Below the pieces are notes generated by a model. It was not told the origin of the DNA, made no database searches, and saw only the letters and a program-made list of their open reading frames with translations. 64,000 nucleotides of DNA from Streptomyces sp. ISL-100 (GTDB lineage Bacteria; Actinomycetota; Actinomycetes; Streptomycetales; Streptomycetaceae). A program made the position numbers and the translations under genes. Positions 34,454 to 43,943 of the stretch are shown here, one piece after another. Location of the stretch: contig NZ_JAGGOK010000036.1 in the NCBI RefSeq assembly GCF_018614615.1, forward strand, positions 124,001 through 188,000, given 5' to 3'. The number at the start of each line of letters is the position of its first letter. Position 1 is the stretch's first letter.

Positions 34454-35566
34454 ATGACAGCAGCAGGGAAGCATCAGGTGAGCCGGACGGAAACCCCCCG
34501 GCGGAGCACCCGGCCAGGACGAGCGGGCATTCGAGACGTAGCCGCCGCAGCCGGTGTCTCGATTACGACGGTCTCCGACGCGCTCAACGGCAAGGGCCGG
34601 CTCCCGGACGCCACCCGCAGCCATGTTCGCGAGGTCGCCGAGAGACTGGGCTACCGCCCCTCCGCGGCGGCCAGAACCCTCCGTACCGGCAAGTCGGGCC
34701 TCATCGGCCTGACCGTGACCACCTACGGGGATGAACCTTTCACCTTCACCGAATTCGCGTACTTCGCCGAGATGGCGAGAGCGGCGACCTCCGCCGCACT
34801 CGCCCGCGGATACGCCCTAGTCATCCTCCCCGCCACCTCCCGCCACGACGTCTGGTCGAACGTCGCCCTCGACGGCACCGTCGTCATCGACCCGTCCGAC
34901 CAGGACGCGGTCGTCACCGAGCTCGTCCGCCAGGGCCTTCCCGTCGTCTCCGACGGCCGGCCTGCCGGCACCCTGCCCGTGACCGCCTGGGTCGACAACG
35001 ACCACGAAGCCGCCGTCCTCGACCTGCTCGACCACCTCGCCGACGCCGGAGCCCGCCGCATCGGGCTGCTCACCGGCAACACCACCGACACCTACACCCG
35101 CCTGTCCACCGACGCGTACCTGCGCTGGTGCGAGCGCGTCGGACAGGACCCCGTCTACGAGTCCTACCCGGCACACGACCCGTGCGCCGGCGCCGTTGCC
35201 GCCGACCGGCTGCTCGCCCGACCGGACCGGCCCGACGCCGTGTACGGACTCTTCGACCCCAACGGCACCGACCTGCTCGCCGCCGCCCGCCGCTACGGGC
35301 TGCGCGTACCCGAGGACCTGCTGCTCGTCTGCTGCAGCGAATCGACCGTGTACGCCGCCACCGAACCGCCCATCACCACGCTCTCGCTCAAGCCACGCCG
35401 CATCGGCACCGCCGTGGTCCAGCTCCTCATCGACGCCATCGAAGGCATCAATACCGACAGTCCCGTCGAACAGGTGATACCGACCGAACTCATCGTCCGG
35501 ACGTCTTCACAGCGCCGGCCGCCCCGCACCACGGTGAGTCCGCCGCGCTCACCTGCCGGGGACTGA
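34454..35566 (+). CDS. LacI-family transcriptional regulator
   Basis: A 370-residue regulator. Residues 24-75 hold the LacI helix-turn-helix (IRDVAAAAGVSITTVSDALN) with its hinge helix (SAAARTLRTGK). Residues 80-350 form a periplasmic-binding-protein-like ligand domain, usually specific for a sugar or nucleoside. The start is uncertain: ATG 34454 lies close behind a possible -10 and may be leaderless; GTG 34478, with GGGAAG upstream, would give 362 residues. No transporter or catabolic gene is adjacent, so the target is unclear. Confidence 0.86.
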   Translation: MTAAGKHQVSRTETPRRSTRPGRAGIRDVAAAAGVSITTVSDALNGKGRLPDATRSHVREVAERLGYRPSAAARTLRTGKSGLIGLTVTTYGDEPFTFTEFAYFAEMARAATSAALARGYALVILPATSRHDVWSNVALDGTVVIDPSDQDAVVTELVRQGLPVVSDGRPAGTLPVTAWVDNDHEAAVLDLLDHLADAGARRIGLLTGNTTDTYTRLSTDAYLRWCERVGQDPVYESYPAHDPCAGAVAADRLLARPDRPDAVYGLFDPNGTDLLAAARRYGLRVPEDLLLVCCSESTVYAATEPPITTLSLKPRRIGTAVVQLLIDAIEGINTDSPVEQVIPTELIVRTSSQRRPPRTTVSPPRSPAGD

Positions 35567-35742
35567 ACCCCCCAATCGGTACGAAACAACCATCGAACCG
35601 CGCGCGCATCCGGATTCACCACCCCTGGTGCGTCACAGACCACGAGCCTCATTCCTATGATGGGCGCACGACACCGCGGACCAACCACGACCAGGTGGGA
35701 CCCAAAGGTGTACGGCGGCGCGCGACGGTGGTGGAGGGGTCG

Positions 35743-36849
35743 ATGACTCAGGGGGCCGGTCAGGGACCCGCAGTGCGGACGGCTACATTGCGGGACTTCC
35801 GCGTACCGCCGTACGCACAGGCCCCCGATCCCGCGCACACGAACGCTTTCGGGAACGCCTACGCGAGCCCGTACGAGAGCGCCTACGCCCCCGACGAGGA
35901 GCCGGAGGGCTACACACCCACGCAGCGCGACCTCCCGGTGATCAGCCGCAGCGGTCCCGGAGACACGGTGCAGGTGAGCGTGCAGACCGAGCCCGACCCG
36001 CGGCCCGCTGCCGGTGAGGGCCTCGGCCCGCTCTTCGTCGTCGGCGATGTGCACGGCTATCTCGACGAGCTGTACGCCGCCCTCGCCGAGCAGGGCCTGA
36101 TCGACGCCGAGGGCCACTGGGCGGCAGGCAACGCCCGGCTCTGGTTCCTCGGCGACTTCACCGACCGCGGACCCGACGGCATCGGCGTCATCGACCTCGT
36201 GATGCGCCTGTCCGCCGAGGCCGCGGCCGCCGGCGGCTACTGCAAAGCCCTCATGGGCAACCACGAGCTGCTGCTCATCGGCGCCAAACGGTTCGGCGAC
36301 ACGCCCGTCAACTCCGGGGCGGGCACCGCTACTTTCCAGGCCGCCTGGCTCCTCAACGGCGGCCAGAAGGCCGACATGGACCGGCTCCAGGACGTACACC
36401 TTCAGTGGATGTCGCGCCTCGACGCCGTCGCGCTGGAAGACGCGCATCTGCTGACCCACTCCGACACAACCGCCTACCTCGATTACGGCAGCACCATCGA
36501 AGACGTGAACGACACAGTCCACGCCATCCTCACCCGCAACGACGCCGACGAGTGCTGGGACGTCTTCCGCAAGTTCACCAAGCGCTTCGCCTTCCGTGAC
36601 GAGGGCGGCGCCCAGGCCGTGCGCGAGCTCCTCGACGCGTACGGCGGCGAACGCATCGTCCATGGTCACAGCCCCATTCCCTACCTCCTCGGCGAGGTGG
36701 GCAACGAGAGCTCGGACGGCGGCGACGAGAATTCCGGGCCGGTCGTGGAAGGCCCCCACGTGTACGCCGACGGGCTCGCCATCGCCATGGACGGCGGCGT
36801 GACCATGGCCGGAAAGCTGCTGGTCGTCCAACTGCCCCTGCATAACTGA
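35743..36849 (+). CDS. Metallophosphoesterase (calcineurin/PPP-like)
   Basis: A 368-residue phosphoesterase. The dimetal site motifs are GDVHGYLDEL (about residues 104-113), GDFTDRGPDG (about 139-148) and GNHELLLIG (about 175-183), with a later GHSP motif (about 311). This is the PPP-like GDxHG/GDxxDRG/GNHE pattern. The first 95 residues are Pro/Tyr/Ala-rich and probably disordered. Substrate may be phosphoprotein or a nucleotide. ATG 35743 follows GGAGGGG. A long open frame upstream is not coding. Confidence 0.85.
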   Translation: MTQGAGQGPAVRTATLRDFRVPPYAQAPDPAHTNAFGNAYASPYESAYAPDEEPEGYTPTQRDLPVISRSGPGDTVQVSVQTEPDPRPAAGEGLGPLFVVGDVHGYLDELYAALAEQGLIDAEGHWAAGNARLWFLGDFTDRGPDGIGVIDLVMRLSAEAAAAGGYCKALMGNHELLLIGAKRFGDTPVNSGAGTATFQAAWLLNGGQKADMDRLQDVHLQWMSRLDAVALEDAHLLTHSDTTAYLDYGSTIEDVNDTVHAILTRNDADECWDVFRKFTKRFAFRDEGGAQAVRELLDAYGGERIVHGHSPIPYLLGEVGNESSDGGDENSGPVVEGPHVYADGLAIAMDGGVTMAGKLLVVQLPLHN

Positions 36850-37032
36850 ACTTCGCCGGGGAAGGCGCGGCCATATACATGCCGCACTTACCACTGGGCC
36901 CTATTTCCGGAAACCCCCTGTCACCCCGTGCCGTAGGCGCTCTACCATCGGCTTATCCGTAGCAGGCTCTCCTCCGTTTCCGCCCAATTACCCGCCCTAA
37001 GCGGGTTGTCCGGCCCTACGGAGCATCGGGGG

Positions 37033-37863
37033 ATGCACATGAACAGCAGCGCTCCGCACCTGCTGGCCGAGGACCGACCGGAATACGAACGCGTCCTCGA
37101 CGAGGCACTGCGCACCGCTCACCATCGCCCGGAACTGGCCGCCGTCGGGCAGCGGCTCAACACGGAACAACTGCGCACCATGGCAATGAACGCCAGTGCG
37201 ATCGTCGCCGCGGCCGCCGCCGTCGAATACGACCACTACGTAAAGGTCCGCGAAGAAGGGCGCACGCCCTCCGCGGCGGCCGCCCACACCGGCTCCGTCC
37301 TCGCCATGGGCGACGCCACCGAGACCACGGGGGCGGGCGCCGTCGCCGTCGTCGCCGTCCTGACACCCGTACTCGCCGGCACCGCGGCGGCGATCTTCCT
37401 GCTCGTCGGGTACCTCCTCAAGATGCTCACGCCCGAGGTCGCCTTCGCCCAGACGCTCCTGACAGCAGGCTGGATCTTCGGGGCGCTCACGGCGGCGGGC
37501 ATCCTGGTCGCCGCCGTCGGACTGCTGCTGACAGCTCTGCGCAACGGTTCTACGGCGTTCTCCGAAGGACGCGGAAGCGAGCGTACGCAGGAGGTCGACC
37601 GGGCCAGGGAAGCCTGGCGCCACGCCCTGCTGGAGCGGGGCGTCGTACCGTTTTTGCGAGACGCCCTGGCCGACCCGGGTACGCCCCCGGCCGCCCCGGC
37701 GCCGCGCCGGCCCGCCGGCCGCATCCCCGACCTGGGGTACTCACGGCCGGACTACAGCAGCCCCGGCCCGGACGGCGGCACCACACCGGGGCCGCGCCCG
37801 AGCTTCTCCAGCCCGGACTTCTCCAGCCCCGACTTCGGGGGACCCGACCACAAACCGGAGTAA
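37033..37863 (+). CDS. Uncharacterised membrane protein with Pro/Ser-rich tail
   Basis: I do not recognise the family. The 276-residue protein has a helical N-terminus (residues 1-95), two hydrophobic segments (about 101-131 and 139-163), a charged stretch, and a C-terminal tail with short repeats of SSPDF/DYSSP type (residues 235-276). ATG 37033 or ATG 37039 could be used; the GGGGG site suits the second. It is convergent with, and only 3 bp from, the next gene. Its function is unknown. Confidence 0.6.
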   Translation: MHMNSSAPHLLAEDRPEYERVLDEALRTAHHRPELAAVGQRLNTEQLRTMAMNASAIVAAAAAVEYDHYVKVREEGRTPSAAAAHTGSVLAMGDATETTGAGAVAVVAVLTPVLAGTAAAIFLLVGYLLKMLTPEVAFAQTLLTAGWIFGALTAAGILVAAVGLLLTALRNGSTAFSEGRGSERTQEVDRAREAWRHALLERGVVPFLRDALADPGTPPAAPAPRRPAGRIPDLGYSRPDYSSPGPDGGTTPGPRPSFSSPDFSSPDFGGPDHKPE

Positions 37864-37866
37864 TTC

Positions 37867-38970
37867 CTACAGCCGGCGGACCACCTGCGCCTCCGCGCGC
37901 TCCACCGAAGCACGCCCGTGGACGTGCACCAGCGCCAGGTGGAACAGCGCGGGAGCCAGGGGCGCCCACCGGTGGATCCGATCCGTACGCAGCAGATACC
38001 TGGACACGTCCACGGGGCGGAAGGGGACGAACTCCGTCGTCTGGTGTTCCCACCGGTCGGCGACGCCTCTGCTCATGCGCGCCTGCACGCCCTCGCGGGT
38101 CAAGGTCTTCAGGCGCGCGTAGAAGTGGGCGCTCCAGTGGCGCTTGTCGACGTCCAGCACGAAGGCCAGCAGAGCGAGGGTGTACTCGTTCGGCTCCAGG
38201 GAGAGTTCCTCGCGCATGCCGCGCCGGGCGACGGCGTACAGGTCCGGCGCGTTGCGGCCGGAGGAGTCGATGTGCCGGGACAGGCCCTCGTTCACGGAGG
38301 AGTTCCACACCCCGGGCGCCATGCGTACCCGTTCGCTTCGCTGACTGACCACCAGCATGTCGTCGGCGGTCACCACGGCGACGTTGACGGCGAAGCTGCA
38401 CTGCAGGAAGGCCGGGGCGTCCAACGGACGGTCCGGGTCGAGGTACTGGGACCGCGGAGTGCCGCCGTTGGGCAGCCGGCGGTCGAGCTGCTGAGCGGCC
38501 AGGAACGTGTAGTAGTCCGTGGGCCGCAGTCTCAGGTGGACCTCGGGGTGCTCGTCGAGGGCGCTCCGCGAGATGTCGAACGCCTCGACGGCGTAACGAG
38601 GACCGTTCCATACGGGCGTGCGGCCCCCGGCCTGGAGCTGAGCGCTCTGGGCTTCGATCTCGTCACGCCACCCGGCCATTTCCGGAGGAAGGGCCACTTC
38701 GTCATCGAGAACCTGGATGTGTATGGCATCGGCCGTGACCGTGGACTCACCGTCGCCCTCCACGATCAGGGCAGACGTGTGGAGCGGCCCCAGGGCGAAG
38801 GTGGTCCACGCACGGCTGGGCTCCCCGCGCGAGCGCAGGCTGCGGACCGCACTCGACGAGCGCCGCCGGATCCTGAACCAGGCGTCCTGCAAAGGCTGCT
38901 GAAACAGCGTGGCGAACACCATGCCCAGCAGGGCGCCCACCACTCCATTGGCCACGTCGATTCCACCCAT
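37867..38970 (-). CDS. Membrane-anchored protein with Nudix-like domain
   Basis: A 367-residue protein with one N-terminal hydrophobic segment (about residues 7-25) followed by basic residues, suggesting an inner-membrane anchor with a cytosolic body. Residues 190-350 resemble a Nudix fold, with a degenerate Nudix box ending ARRGMREEL near 255; the upstream Gly and Glu of the box are not clear, so catalytic activity is doubtful. No family name can be given with confidence. It is convergent with the gene before it. Confidence 0.55.
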   Translation of the reverse strand: MGGIDVANGVVGALLGMVFATLFQQPLQDAWFRIRRRSSSAVRSLRSRGEPSRAWTTFALGPLHTSALIVEGDGESTVTADAIHIQVLDDEVALPPEMAGWRDEIEAQSAQLQAGGRTPVWNGPRYAVEAFDISRSALDEHPEVHLRLRPTDYYTFLAAQQLDRRLPNGGTPRSQYLDPDRPLDAPAFLQCSFAVNVAVVTADDMLVVSQRSERVRMAPGVWNSSVNEGLSRHIDSSGRNAPDLYAVARRGMREELSLEPNEYTLALLAFVLDVDKRHWSAHFYARLKTLTREGVQARMSRGVADRWEHQTTEFVPFRPVDVSRYLLRTDRIHRWAPLAPALFHLALVHVHGRASVERAEAQVVRRL

Positions 38971-39040
38971 GCCGTCGAGCGTAGGCAGAAACGATCAAGA
39001 GGCGGGTGGCTCTTGCCTGTTCCGTTACCGCACGGCCGAT

Positions 39041-39070
39041 GGGCCCCCGCCTTACGGCAGGCAGGGGCCC
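39041..39070 (-). terminator. Candidate thiC terminator hairpin
   Basis: GGGCCCC at 39041-39047 pairs with GGGGCCC at 39064-39070 around a 16-base loop, just past the thiC stop codon. No U-tract follows. Confidence 0.4.
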
Positions 39071-39079
39071 GTCAGCGAC

Positions 39080-40855
39080 TCAGTCCGCGATCGGGAGGTA
39101 CACCCGGTTGCCGGCGGCGGCGAACTCCTTGGACTTCTCCGCCATGCCCGCCTCGATCTCGTCCTGCGTGCCGCCGTGCTCACGCCGGATGTCCTGGCTG
39201 ATCTTCATCGAGCAGAACTTCGGCCCGCACATGGAGCAGAAGTGCGCGGTCTTCGCCGGCTCGGCGGGCAGCGTCTCGTCGTGGAACGCCCGCGCCGTGT
39301 CCGGGTCCAGGGCCAGGTTGAACTGGTCCTCCCAGCGGAACTCGAAGCGGGCGTCCGACAGCGCGTCGTCCCACTCCTGCGCCCCCGGGTGCCCCTTGGC
39401 GAGATCCGCCGCATGGGCCGCGATCTTGTAGGTGATGACGCCCGTCTTCACGTCGTCACGGTTGGGCAGACCCAGGTGCTCCTTGGGTGTCACGTAGCAG
39501 AGCATGGCCGTGCCCCACCACGCGATCATCGCCGCCCCGATGCCGGAGGTGATGTGGTCATACGCCGGGGCCACGTCCGTAGTGAGCGGGCCGAGCGTAT
39601 AGAAGGGGGCCTCCTCGCAGATTTCCTGCTGGAGGTCGATGTTCTCCTTGATCTTGTGCATCGGGACGTGACCCGGACCCTCGATCATCGTCTGCACGTT
39701 ATGACGCTTGGCGATCGTGTTGAGTTCCCCGAGGGTCTTCAACTCGGCGAACTGCGCCTCGTCGTTGGCGTCCGCGATCGAGCCGGGCCGCAGGCCGTCG
39801 CCGAGCGAGTACGTCACGTCGTACGCCGCGAGGATCTCGCACAGCTCCTCGAAGTTCTCGTACAGGAACGACTCCTTGTGGTGCGCCAGGCACCACGCGG
39901 CCATGATCGAACCGCCGCGCGAGACGATGCCGGTCTTGCGCCGGGCGGTCAGCGGGACGTACGCCAGCCGCACACCGGCGTGGACCGTCATGTAGTCGAC
40001 GCCCTGCTCGGCCTGCTCGATGACCGTGTCCTTGTAGACCTCCCAGGTCAGCTCCTCCGCCCGGCCGTCGACCTTCTCCAGGGCCTGGTACAGCGGCACG
40101 GTGCCGATCGGCACCGGAGCGTTGCGCAGGATCCACTCGCGGGTGGTGTGGATGTTGCGGCCGGTCGACAGGTCCATGACCGTGTCGGCGCCCCACTTGG
40201 TGGCCCACGTCATCTTGTCCACCTCCTCCTCGATGGAGGAAGTGACCGCCGAGTTGCCGATGTTGGCGTTGACCTTCACCAGGAACCGCTTGCCGATGAT
40301 CATCGGCTCGATCTCCGGGTGATTGACGTTCGCCGGCAGGACCGCCCGGCCCGCCGCGATCTCTTCCCGTACGACCTCGGGCGCCACGTTCTCGCGGATC
40401 GCCACGTACTCCATCTCGGGCGTGATGTCCCCGCGGCGCGCGTACGCGAGCTGCGTGACGGCCTGACCGTCGCGGCCCCGGCGGGGCAGGCGCGGCCGCC
40501 CGGGGAAGACCGCGTCGAGGTTCCGAAGGCCCCCGCGCGGCGAGGTGTGCTTGATCCCGTCGTCCTCGGGACGGACCGGACGGCCCGCGTACTCCTCGGT
40601 GTCGCCGCGGCCGATGATCCAGTTCTCGCGCAGCGGCGCGAGTCCGCGGCGTACGTCCGTCTCGATCGTCGGGTCGGTGTACGGGCCGGACGTGTCGTAC
40701 AGCGTCACGTCCTTCCCGTTGGTGAGGTGCACCTGCCGGACCGGCACGCGAAGATCCGACCGCGAGCCCTCGGGCCCTGAGACGTATCCCTTGTGCCAGC
40801 CCGGCTTGCGCCCGTCCTGACTGGTGGCAGGCGTGTGTGCATCCGCTGTGGTCAT
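39080..40855 (-). CDS. thiC: Phosphomethylpyrimidine synthase (HMP-P synthase)
   Basis: A 591-residue radical-SAM enzyme that rearranges aminoimidazole ribotide into HMP-phosphate, the pyrimidine half of thiamin. The C-terminal CSMCGPKFC motif (Cys540, Cys543, Cys548) binds the 4Fe-4S cluster, in the unusual C-x2-C-x4-C order of ThiC. The catalytic barrel is complete, with PGHVPMHKIKEN and LGPLTTDVAPAYDHI motifs. ATG 40855 starts MTTADAHT. A TPP riboswitch lies immediately upstream, so expression falls when thiamin pyrophosphate is abundant. Confidence 0.97.
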   Translation of the reverse strand: MTTADAHTPATSQDGRKPGWHKGYVSGPEGSRSDLRVPVRQVHLTNGKDVTLYDTSGPYTDPTIETDVRRGLAPLRENWIIGRGDTEEYAGRPVRPEDDGIKHTSPRGGLRNLDAVFPGRPRLPRRGRDGQAVTQLAYARRGDITPEMEYVAIRENVAPEVVREEIAAGRAVLPANVNHPEIEPMIIGKRFLVKVNANIGNSAVTSSIEEEVDKMTWATKWGADTVMDLSTGRNIHTTREWILRNAPVPIGTVPLYQALEKVDGRAEELTWEVYKDTVIEQAEQGVDYMTVHAGVRLAYVPLTARRKTGIVSRGGSIMAAWCLAHHKESFLYENFEELCEILAAYDVTYSLGDGLRPGSIADANDEAQFAELKTLGELNTIAKRHNVQTMIEGPGHVPMHKIKENIDLQQEICEEAPFYTLGPLTTDVAPAYDHITSGIGAAMIAWWGTAMLCYVTPKEHLGLPNRDDVKTGVITYKIAAHAADLAKGHPGAQEWDDALSDARFEFRWEDQFNLALDPDTARAFHDETLPAEPAKTAHFCSMCGPKFCSMKISQDIRREHGGTQDEIEAGMAEKSKEFAAAGNRVYLPIAD

Positions 40856-40865
40856 GAGACCTACT

Positions 40866-40978
40866 CCCTACGCCGGCATTACCCGGTAACAGGTTCGGCG
40901 GTCGACGCAGCGGCTTTCGTACGGTTTTGCGTACGAAGGTCAGCGCCCTCTCAGCCCGGTGCTCCGAGCTCCCGCGTG
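40866..40978 (-). promoter_or_regulatory. TPP riboswitch (THI element) of thiC
   Basis: On the minus strand the order GGAGCACCGGGCTGAGAGG, a P3 hairpin of TTCGTACG/CGTACGAA, GAACCTGTTACCGGGTAATG and CCGGCGTAGGGAG matches the TPP aptamer, including the invariant CUGAGA and the ACCUG/GGUAAUGCC elements. It ends about 10 bases before the ATG, consistent with control of translation start. Confidence 0.93.
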
Positions 40979-41056
40979 TGCAAAGGTGCCCCCACGCTAG
41001 CGTCCCTTCTGGCGCGCTGAACAGAGGGCCCCCTCCGTTCTTGGGATGATCGGTCG

Positions 41057-42385
41057 GTGACGTCCCCACAGCCGGCCCCTCAGCCCACGCCCGAAATCCA
41101 CGGCCACACCCACAGCCACGGGCCCGCCGCGCCCGTCTCCAAGCACCTGCGCAAGGTCATCGCGGCCGTGCTGATCCCGTTCGCCACGGCCGTTTTCATC
41201 GGCCTTGTCGTGCTCTGGCCGGGCGGCGCGCCCGGACACGAGCGCACCGGTGTCGGTTTCGACCGCCAGACCGTGTCGGGCAAGGTGACGGCCGTACAGC
41301 AGGTCGACTGCAAGGACGTGAACGCCGCTCAGGTGCCCCCGACCGGCGACACGTCCACCCCGTCCGGCCGCGAGGCCCAGCAGGCCCAGCAGGGCACCTG
41401 CGAGAGGGCGACGATCGAGGTCACGTCCGGCAAGGACAAGGGCCGTACCTTCACCGAGATCGTCCAGCCCGACGCGCCCAGGCAGCTGAACGAGGGCCAG
41501 GGCGTGGTGGTGGCCTACGCCCCCGACGCGCCCCGCGACCTCCAGTACTCGGTGACCGATGTCGACCGCGCGATCCCCATGTCGCTGCTCGCCGGGATCT
41601 TCGCCCTCGCGGTGATCGTCGTCGGGCGCATGAAGGGCCTGATGGCGCTGATCGCGCTCGCCGTGTCCTTCGCGATCCTGACGCTGTTCATCCTCCCCGC
41701 CATCCTCCAGGGCTCGAACCCGCTGATCGTCGCGGTCGTCGGAGCCAGCGCCATCATGCTCATCGCGCTGTACGCCTGCCACGGCCTGACCGCCCGTACG
41801 TCCGTCGCCGTCGTCGGCACGCTCATCTCGCTGCTGCTGATCGGGCTGCTCGGCTCGCTCTTCATCGGCTGGGCGTACCTCAGCGGCAACACGGACGACA
41901 ACACCGGGCTCATCCACGGTCTCTACCCGGACATCGACATGAGCGGCCTGCTGCTCGCGGGCGTGATCATCGGCTCCCTCGGCGTGCTCGACGACGTGAC
42001 CGTCACCCAGACGTCGGCGGTCTGGGAACTCCACCAGGCCGACCCGTCCATGGGCCCCCGCGCCCTCTACCGGGCCGGTATCCGCATCGGCCGCGACCAC
42101 ATCGCGTCCGTCGTCAACACACTCGTGCTGGCGTACGCGGGCGCAGCGCTGCCGCTGCTGCTTCTCTTCTCGATCGCGCAGAGCAGTGTCGGTACGGTCG
42201 CCAACAGCGAGCTGGTCGCGGAGGAGATCGTACGGACACTGGTCGGCTCGATCGGCCTGGTCGCCTCGGTGCCGGTGACGACCGCGCTCGCGGCGCTGGT
42301 CGTTTCGGCCGACCGTCCGGCGTCCGGCGCGGACGCGTCCCCCGCACGTGGCAGCGGCGGTGGGGGGCGGCGGCGCAAGCGCTGA
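41057..42385 (+). CDS. YibE/F family membrane protein
   Basis: A 442-residue protein of the YibE/F-like family. A His-rich start (HGHTHSHG, residues 15-22) precedes a first membrane segment (about 34-54), an extracytoplasmic domain (about 58-165) and about seven more membrane segments with the LGVLDDVTVTQTSAVWEL motif near 313-330. The function is not established; the His-rich tail hints at metal contact but proves nothing. GTG 41057 is the only start before it. It is divergent from thiC. Confidence 0.82.
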   Translation: MTSPQPAPQPTPEIHGHTHSHGPAAPVSKHLRKVIAAVLIPFATAVFIGLVVLWPGGAPGHERTGVGFDRQTVSGKVTAVQQVDCKDVNAAQVPPTGDTSTPSGREAQQAQQGTCERATIEVTSGKDKGRTFTEIVQPDAPRQLNEGQGVVVAYAPDAPRDLQYSVTDVDRAIPMSLLAGIFALAVIVVGRMKGLMALIALAVSFAILTLFILPAILQGSNPLIVAVVGASAIMLIALYACHGLTARTSVAVVGTLISLLLIGLLGSLFIGWAYLSGNTDDNTGLIHGLYPDIDMSGLLLAGVIIGSLGVLDDVTVTQTSAVWELHQADPSMGPRALYRAGIRIGRDHIASVVNTLVLAYAGAALPLLLLFSIAQSSVGTVANSELVAEEIVRTLVGSIGLVASVPVTTALAALVVSADRPASGADASPARGSGGGGRRRKR

Positions 42386-42402
42386 CCTTCCCCCAAGGGC
42401 GT

Positions 42403-42846
42403 TCAGCCGGCGTTCTGTTCCTCGGCGAGGATCCGGTCGAGGGCTTCCTCAACGTCCCCGCCGAAGCCCGCGAGAGCGCCCTCCTGCCCCAGCGGCACGA
42501 GCCTGTCCGTACGGTCGAGGAAGGCCGCCAGCGGGGCGGCGCTCGCACTGAACGACGCGCGCTCCCCGGCGACCTGAAGCCGGATGTGAACCTCCAGGGG
42601 GTCATCGGAACCGGTGCCGGCCGGCTCGATGTGCACATCACCCTCGCCGCACGGCCTGCCGAGACCGTCGAGCAGCAGCTCCCGGCCGAACGCCCACGTC
42701 ACGGGGTCGTCCCCGGGCAGGTGGAACGTCATCCGGACCGCGTACGGATCCCTGATCGCGTACTGAAGCTCCACCGGGATCCGGAAGGAAAGCTCTTCCG
42801 AGACAAGGAAGTTCATCATGACCTGTGCCTGAACCGACTCGCGCAT
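42403..42846 (-). CDS. ssgA: SsgA sporulation-specific cell division activator
   Basis: A 147-residue member of the SsgA-like protein family, unique to morphologically complex actinomycetes. The sequence MRESVQAQVMM at the start, SFRIPVEL near 21-28, the DPYAVRMTFHLPG block near 33-45 and VTWAFGRELL near 49 closely resemble S. coelicolor SsgA (about 136 residues). A loop near 75-88 is slightly longer. SsgA helps localise SsgB and FtsZ for sporulation septation. ATG 42846 is chosen to match that N-terminus. In S. coelicolor its transcription depends on SsgR, whose gene is damaged here. Confidence 0.93.
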   Translation of the reverse strand: MRESVQAQVMMNFLVSEELSFRIPVELQYAIRDPYAVRMTFHLPGDDPVTWAFGRELLLDGLGRPCGEGDVHIEPAGTGSDDPLEVHIRLQVAGERASFSASAAPLAAFLDRTDRLVPLGQEGALAGFGGDVEEALDRILAEEQNAG

Positions 42847-42893
42847 TCGCCCATCGTGCTTGAACCGCCGACCGAGGCACAAGGAGTGATATT

Positions 42894-43503
42894 TCAGATA
42901 CTGATAGAGAATGCGAACGAGCTGATCAGCCCGCCCACCGCACCGCGCAGTTGGTCAACCGCGGGCAGCAGCCGCCGCTCCTGTTCGGCAGGCAGAGAAA
43001 TGGCCATCGCCCCGGCCGTCGATCCGACCGTGATCGGAATGGCCGCACAGACCGAGCCGACCGCGTACTCCTGGCGTTCCACGACCGGCCGCATCCGCTC
43101 CATCGACCGCAGCCGCTCCAGCAGCGCCCCTCGGTCCCGTACCGAATACGGCGTGAGCGGCTCGACCGGATGACGGGCCAGACGTGATCAGGCCGCGACA
43201 TTGGTGCCGCGCCCCCGTGGCCGCCAGCCGCACGGCCGCCTCGCCGAGCACGAACACGCCGCCCTCACGCCGCAGATAGCCCTCGTACGCCAGCGTGCGC
43301 AGCAGGTGATAGGCGGTGGGGAGCGGAAGGCCGGCCTCCCGCGCGAGCTGCTTGGCCGGGGCACCGTCGGCATGGGCGGCCACCGCCTCCAGAAGCCGCA
43401 GAGCTCGCTGAACCGAACCGATCAGGGTCGGAGTCGGAGTGGGAGTCGGAGCAGCGGCGGTGTGTGACGTAGCCACGGCCGTCACTCTAACCGCCCAACC
43501 CAT
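42894..43503 (-). pseudogene. ssgR: ssgR (IclR-family activator of ssgA), internally deleted and frameshifted
   Basis: Two parts of an IclR-type regulator lie in different frames. From ATG 43503 to about 43195 there is a full winged helix-turn-helix (GSVQRALRLLEAVAAHADG, then LPTAYHLLRTLAYEGYLRR). From about 43187 to the TGA at 42894 another frame encodes an IclR C-terminus (LARHPVEPLTPYSVRDRG, then VVERQEYAVGSVCAAIPI). The two join near 43190 with a stop in the second frame, and about 60-70 residues of the effector domain expected for a 240-residue SsgR are missing. So both a deletion and a frame change are needed. A sequencing or assembly error cannot be excluded, but the missing length argues against a single-base error. 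Confidence 0.75.
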
Positions 43504-43557
43504 GCGCGCAGAGTGGTTGTCGCGCCCCTGTCCCCCGGGTGGGCTAACCGAGGCCGG

Positions 43558-43785
43558 CTACCAGTCGCCGCCCGACGACGAGGACGAGGACGACGCCATG
43601 AACTTCCGTACGACGTAGATCAGTCCGCCGACCAGGGCCACGAAGAGCAGCACCTTGAACAGCAGGCCGATCAGCAGGCCGATCGCGCTCAGGATGGCGC
43701 CGCCGAACACGACCAGAGCGATGACGGGCACCGCGACCCACTTCACCCACCACGGCATCCCCGCGAATATCTCCCGCACAGCCAT
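43558..43785 (-). CDS. Small two-segment membrane protein (DUF5326-like)
   Basis: A 75-residue protein with two hydrophobic segments (about 12-36 and 39-60) and a tail of seven Ser residues followed by GGDW. It resembles the actinobacterial DUF5326 family as I recall it. ATG 43785 follows an AGAAGAGGCAGGG ribosome site, and codon use is typical, which supports it as real despite its size. The function is unknown. It stands between the damaged ssgR and the cupin gene. Confidence 0.7.
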   Translation of the reverse strand: MAVREIFAGMPWWVKWVAVPVIALVVFGGAILSAIGLLIGLLFKVLLFVALVGGLIYVVRKFMASSSSSSSGGDW

Positions 43786-43943
43786 CGCCCTGCCTCTTCT
43801 CCCTCGGAGTTCTGCTTCGTTGACCTCGATGCTAGGGGCGAAGGGGTGGCTCGCGGGGCACCCGGAGCCCTTGAAGACCCCTGATCGGCCCCCTAGGGAA
43901 CCCCGAGTTCCGCGTCAGCCCCTCGGGCGTCAGCCCTCCGGAG

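Noticed and set aside
43427..43452. GGAGTC-type repeats as a regulatory array
   Set aside because: They encode a Pro-Thr repeat near the N-terminus of the damaged SsgR, so they are best explained as coding repeats.
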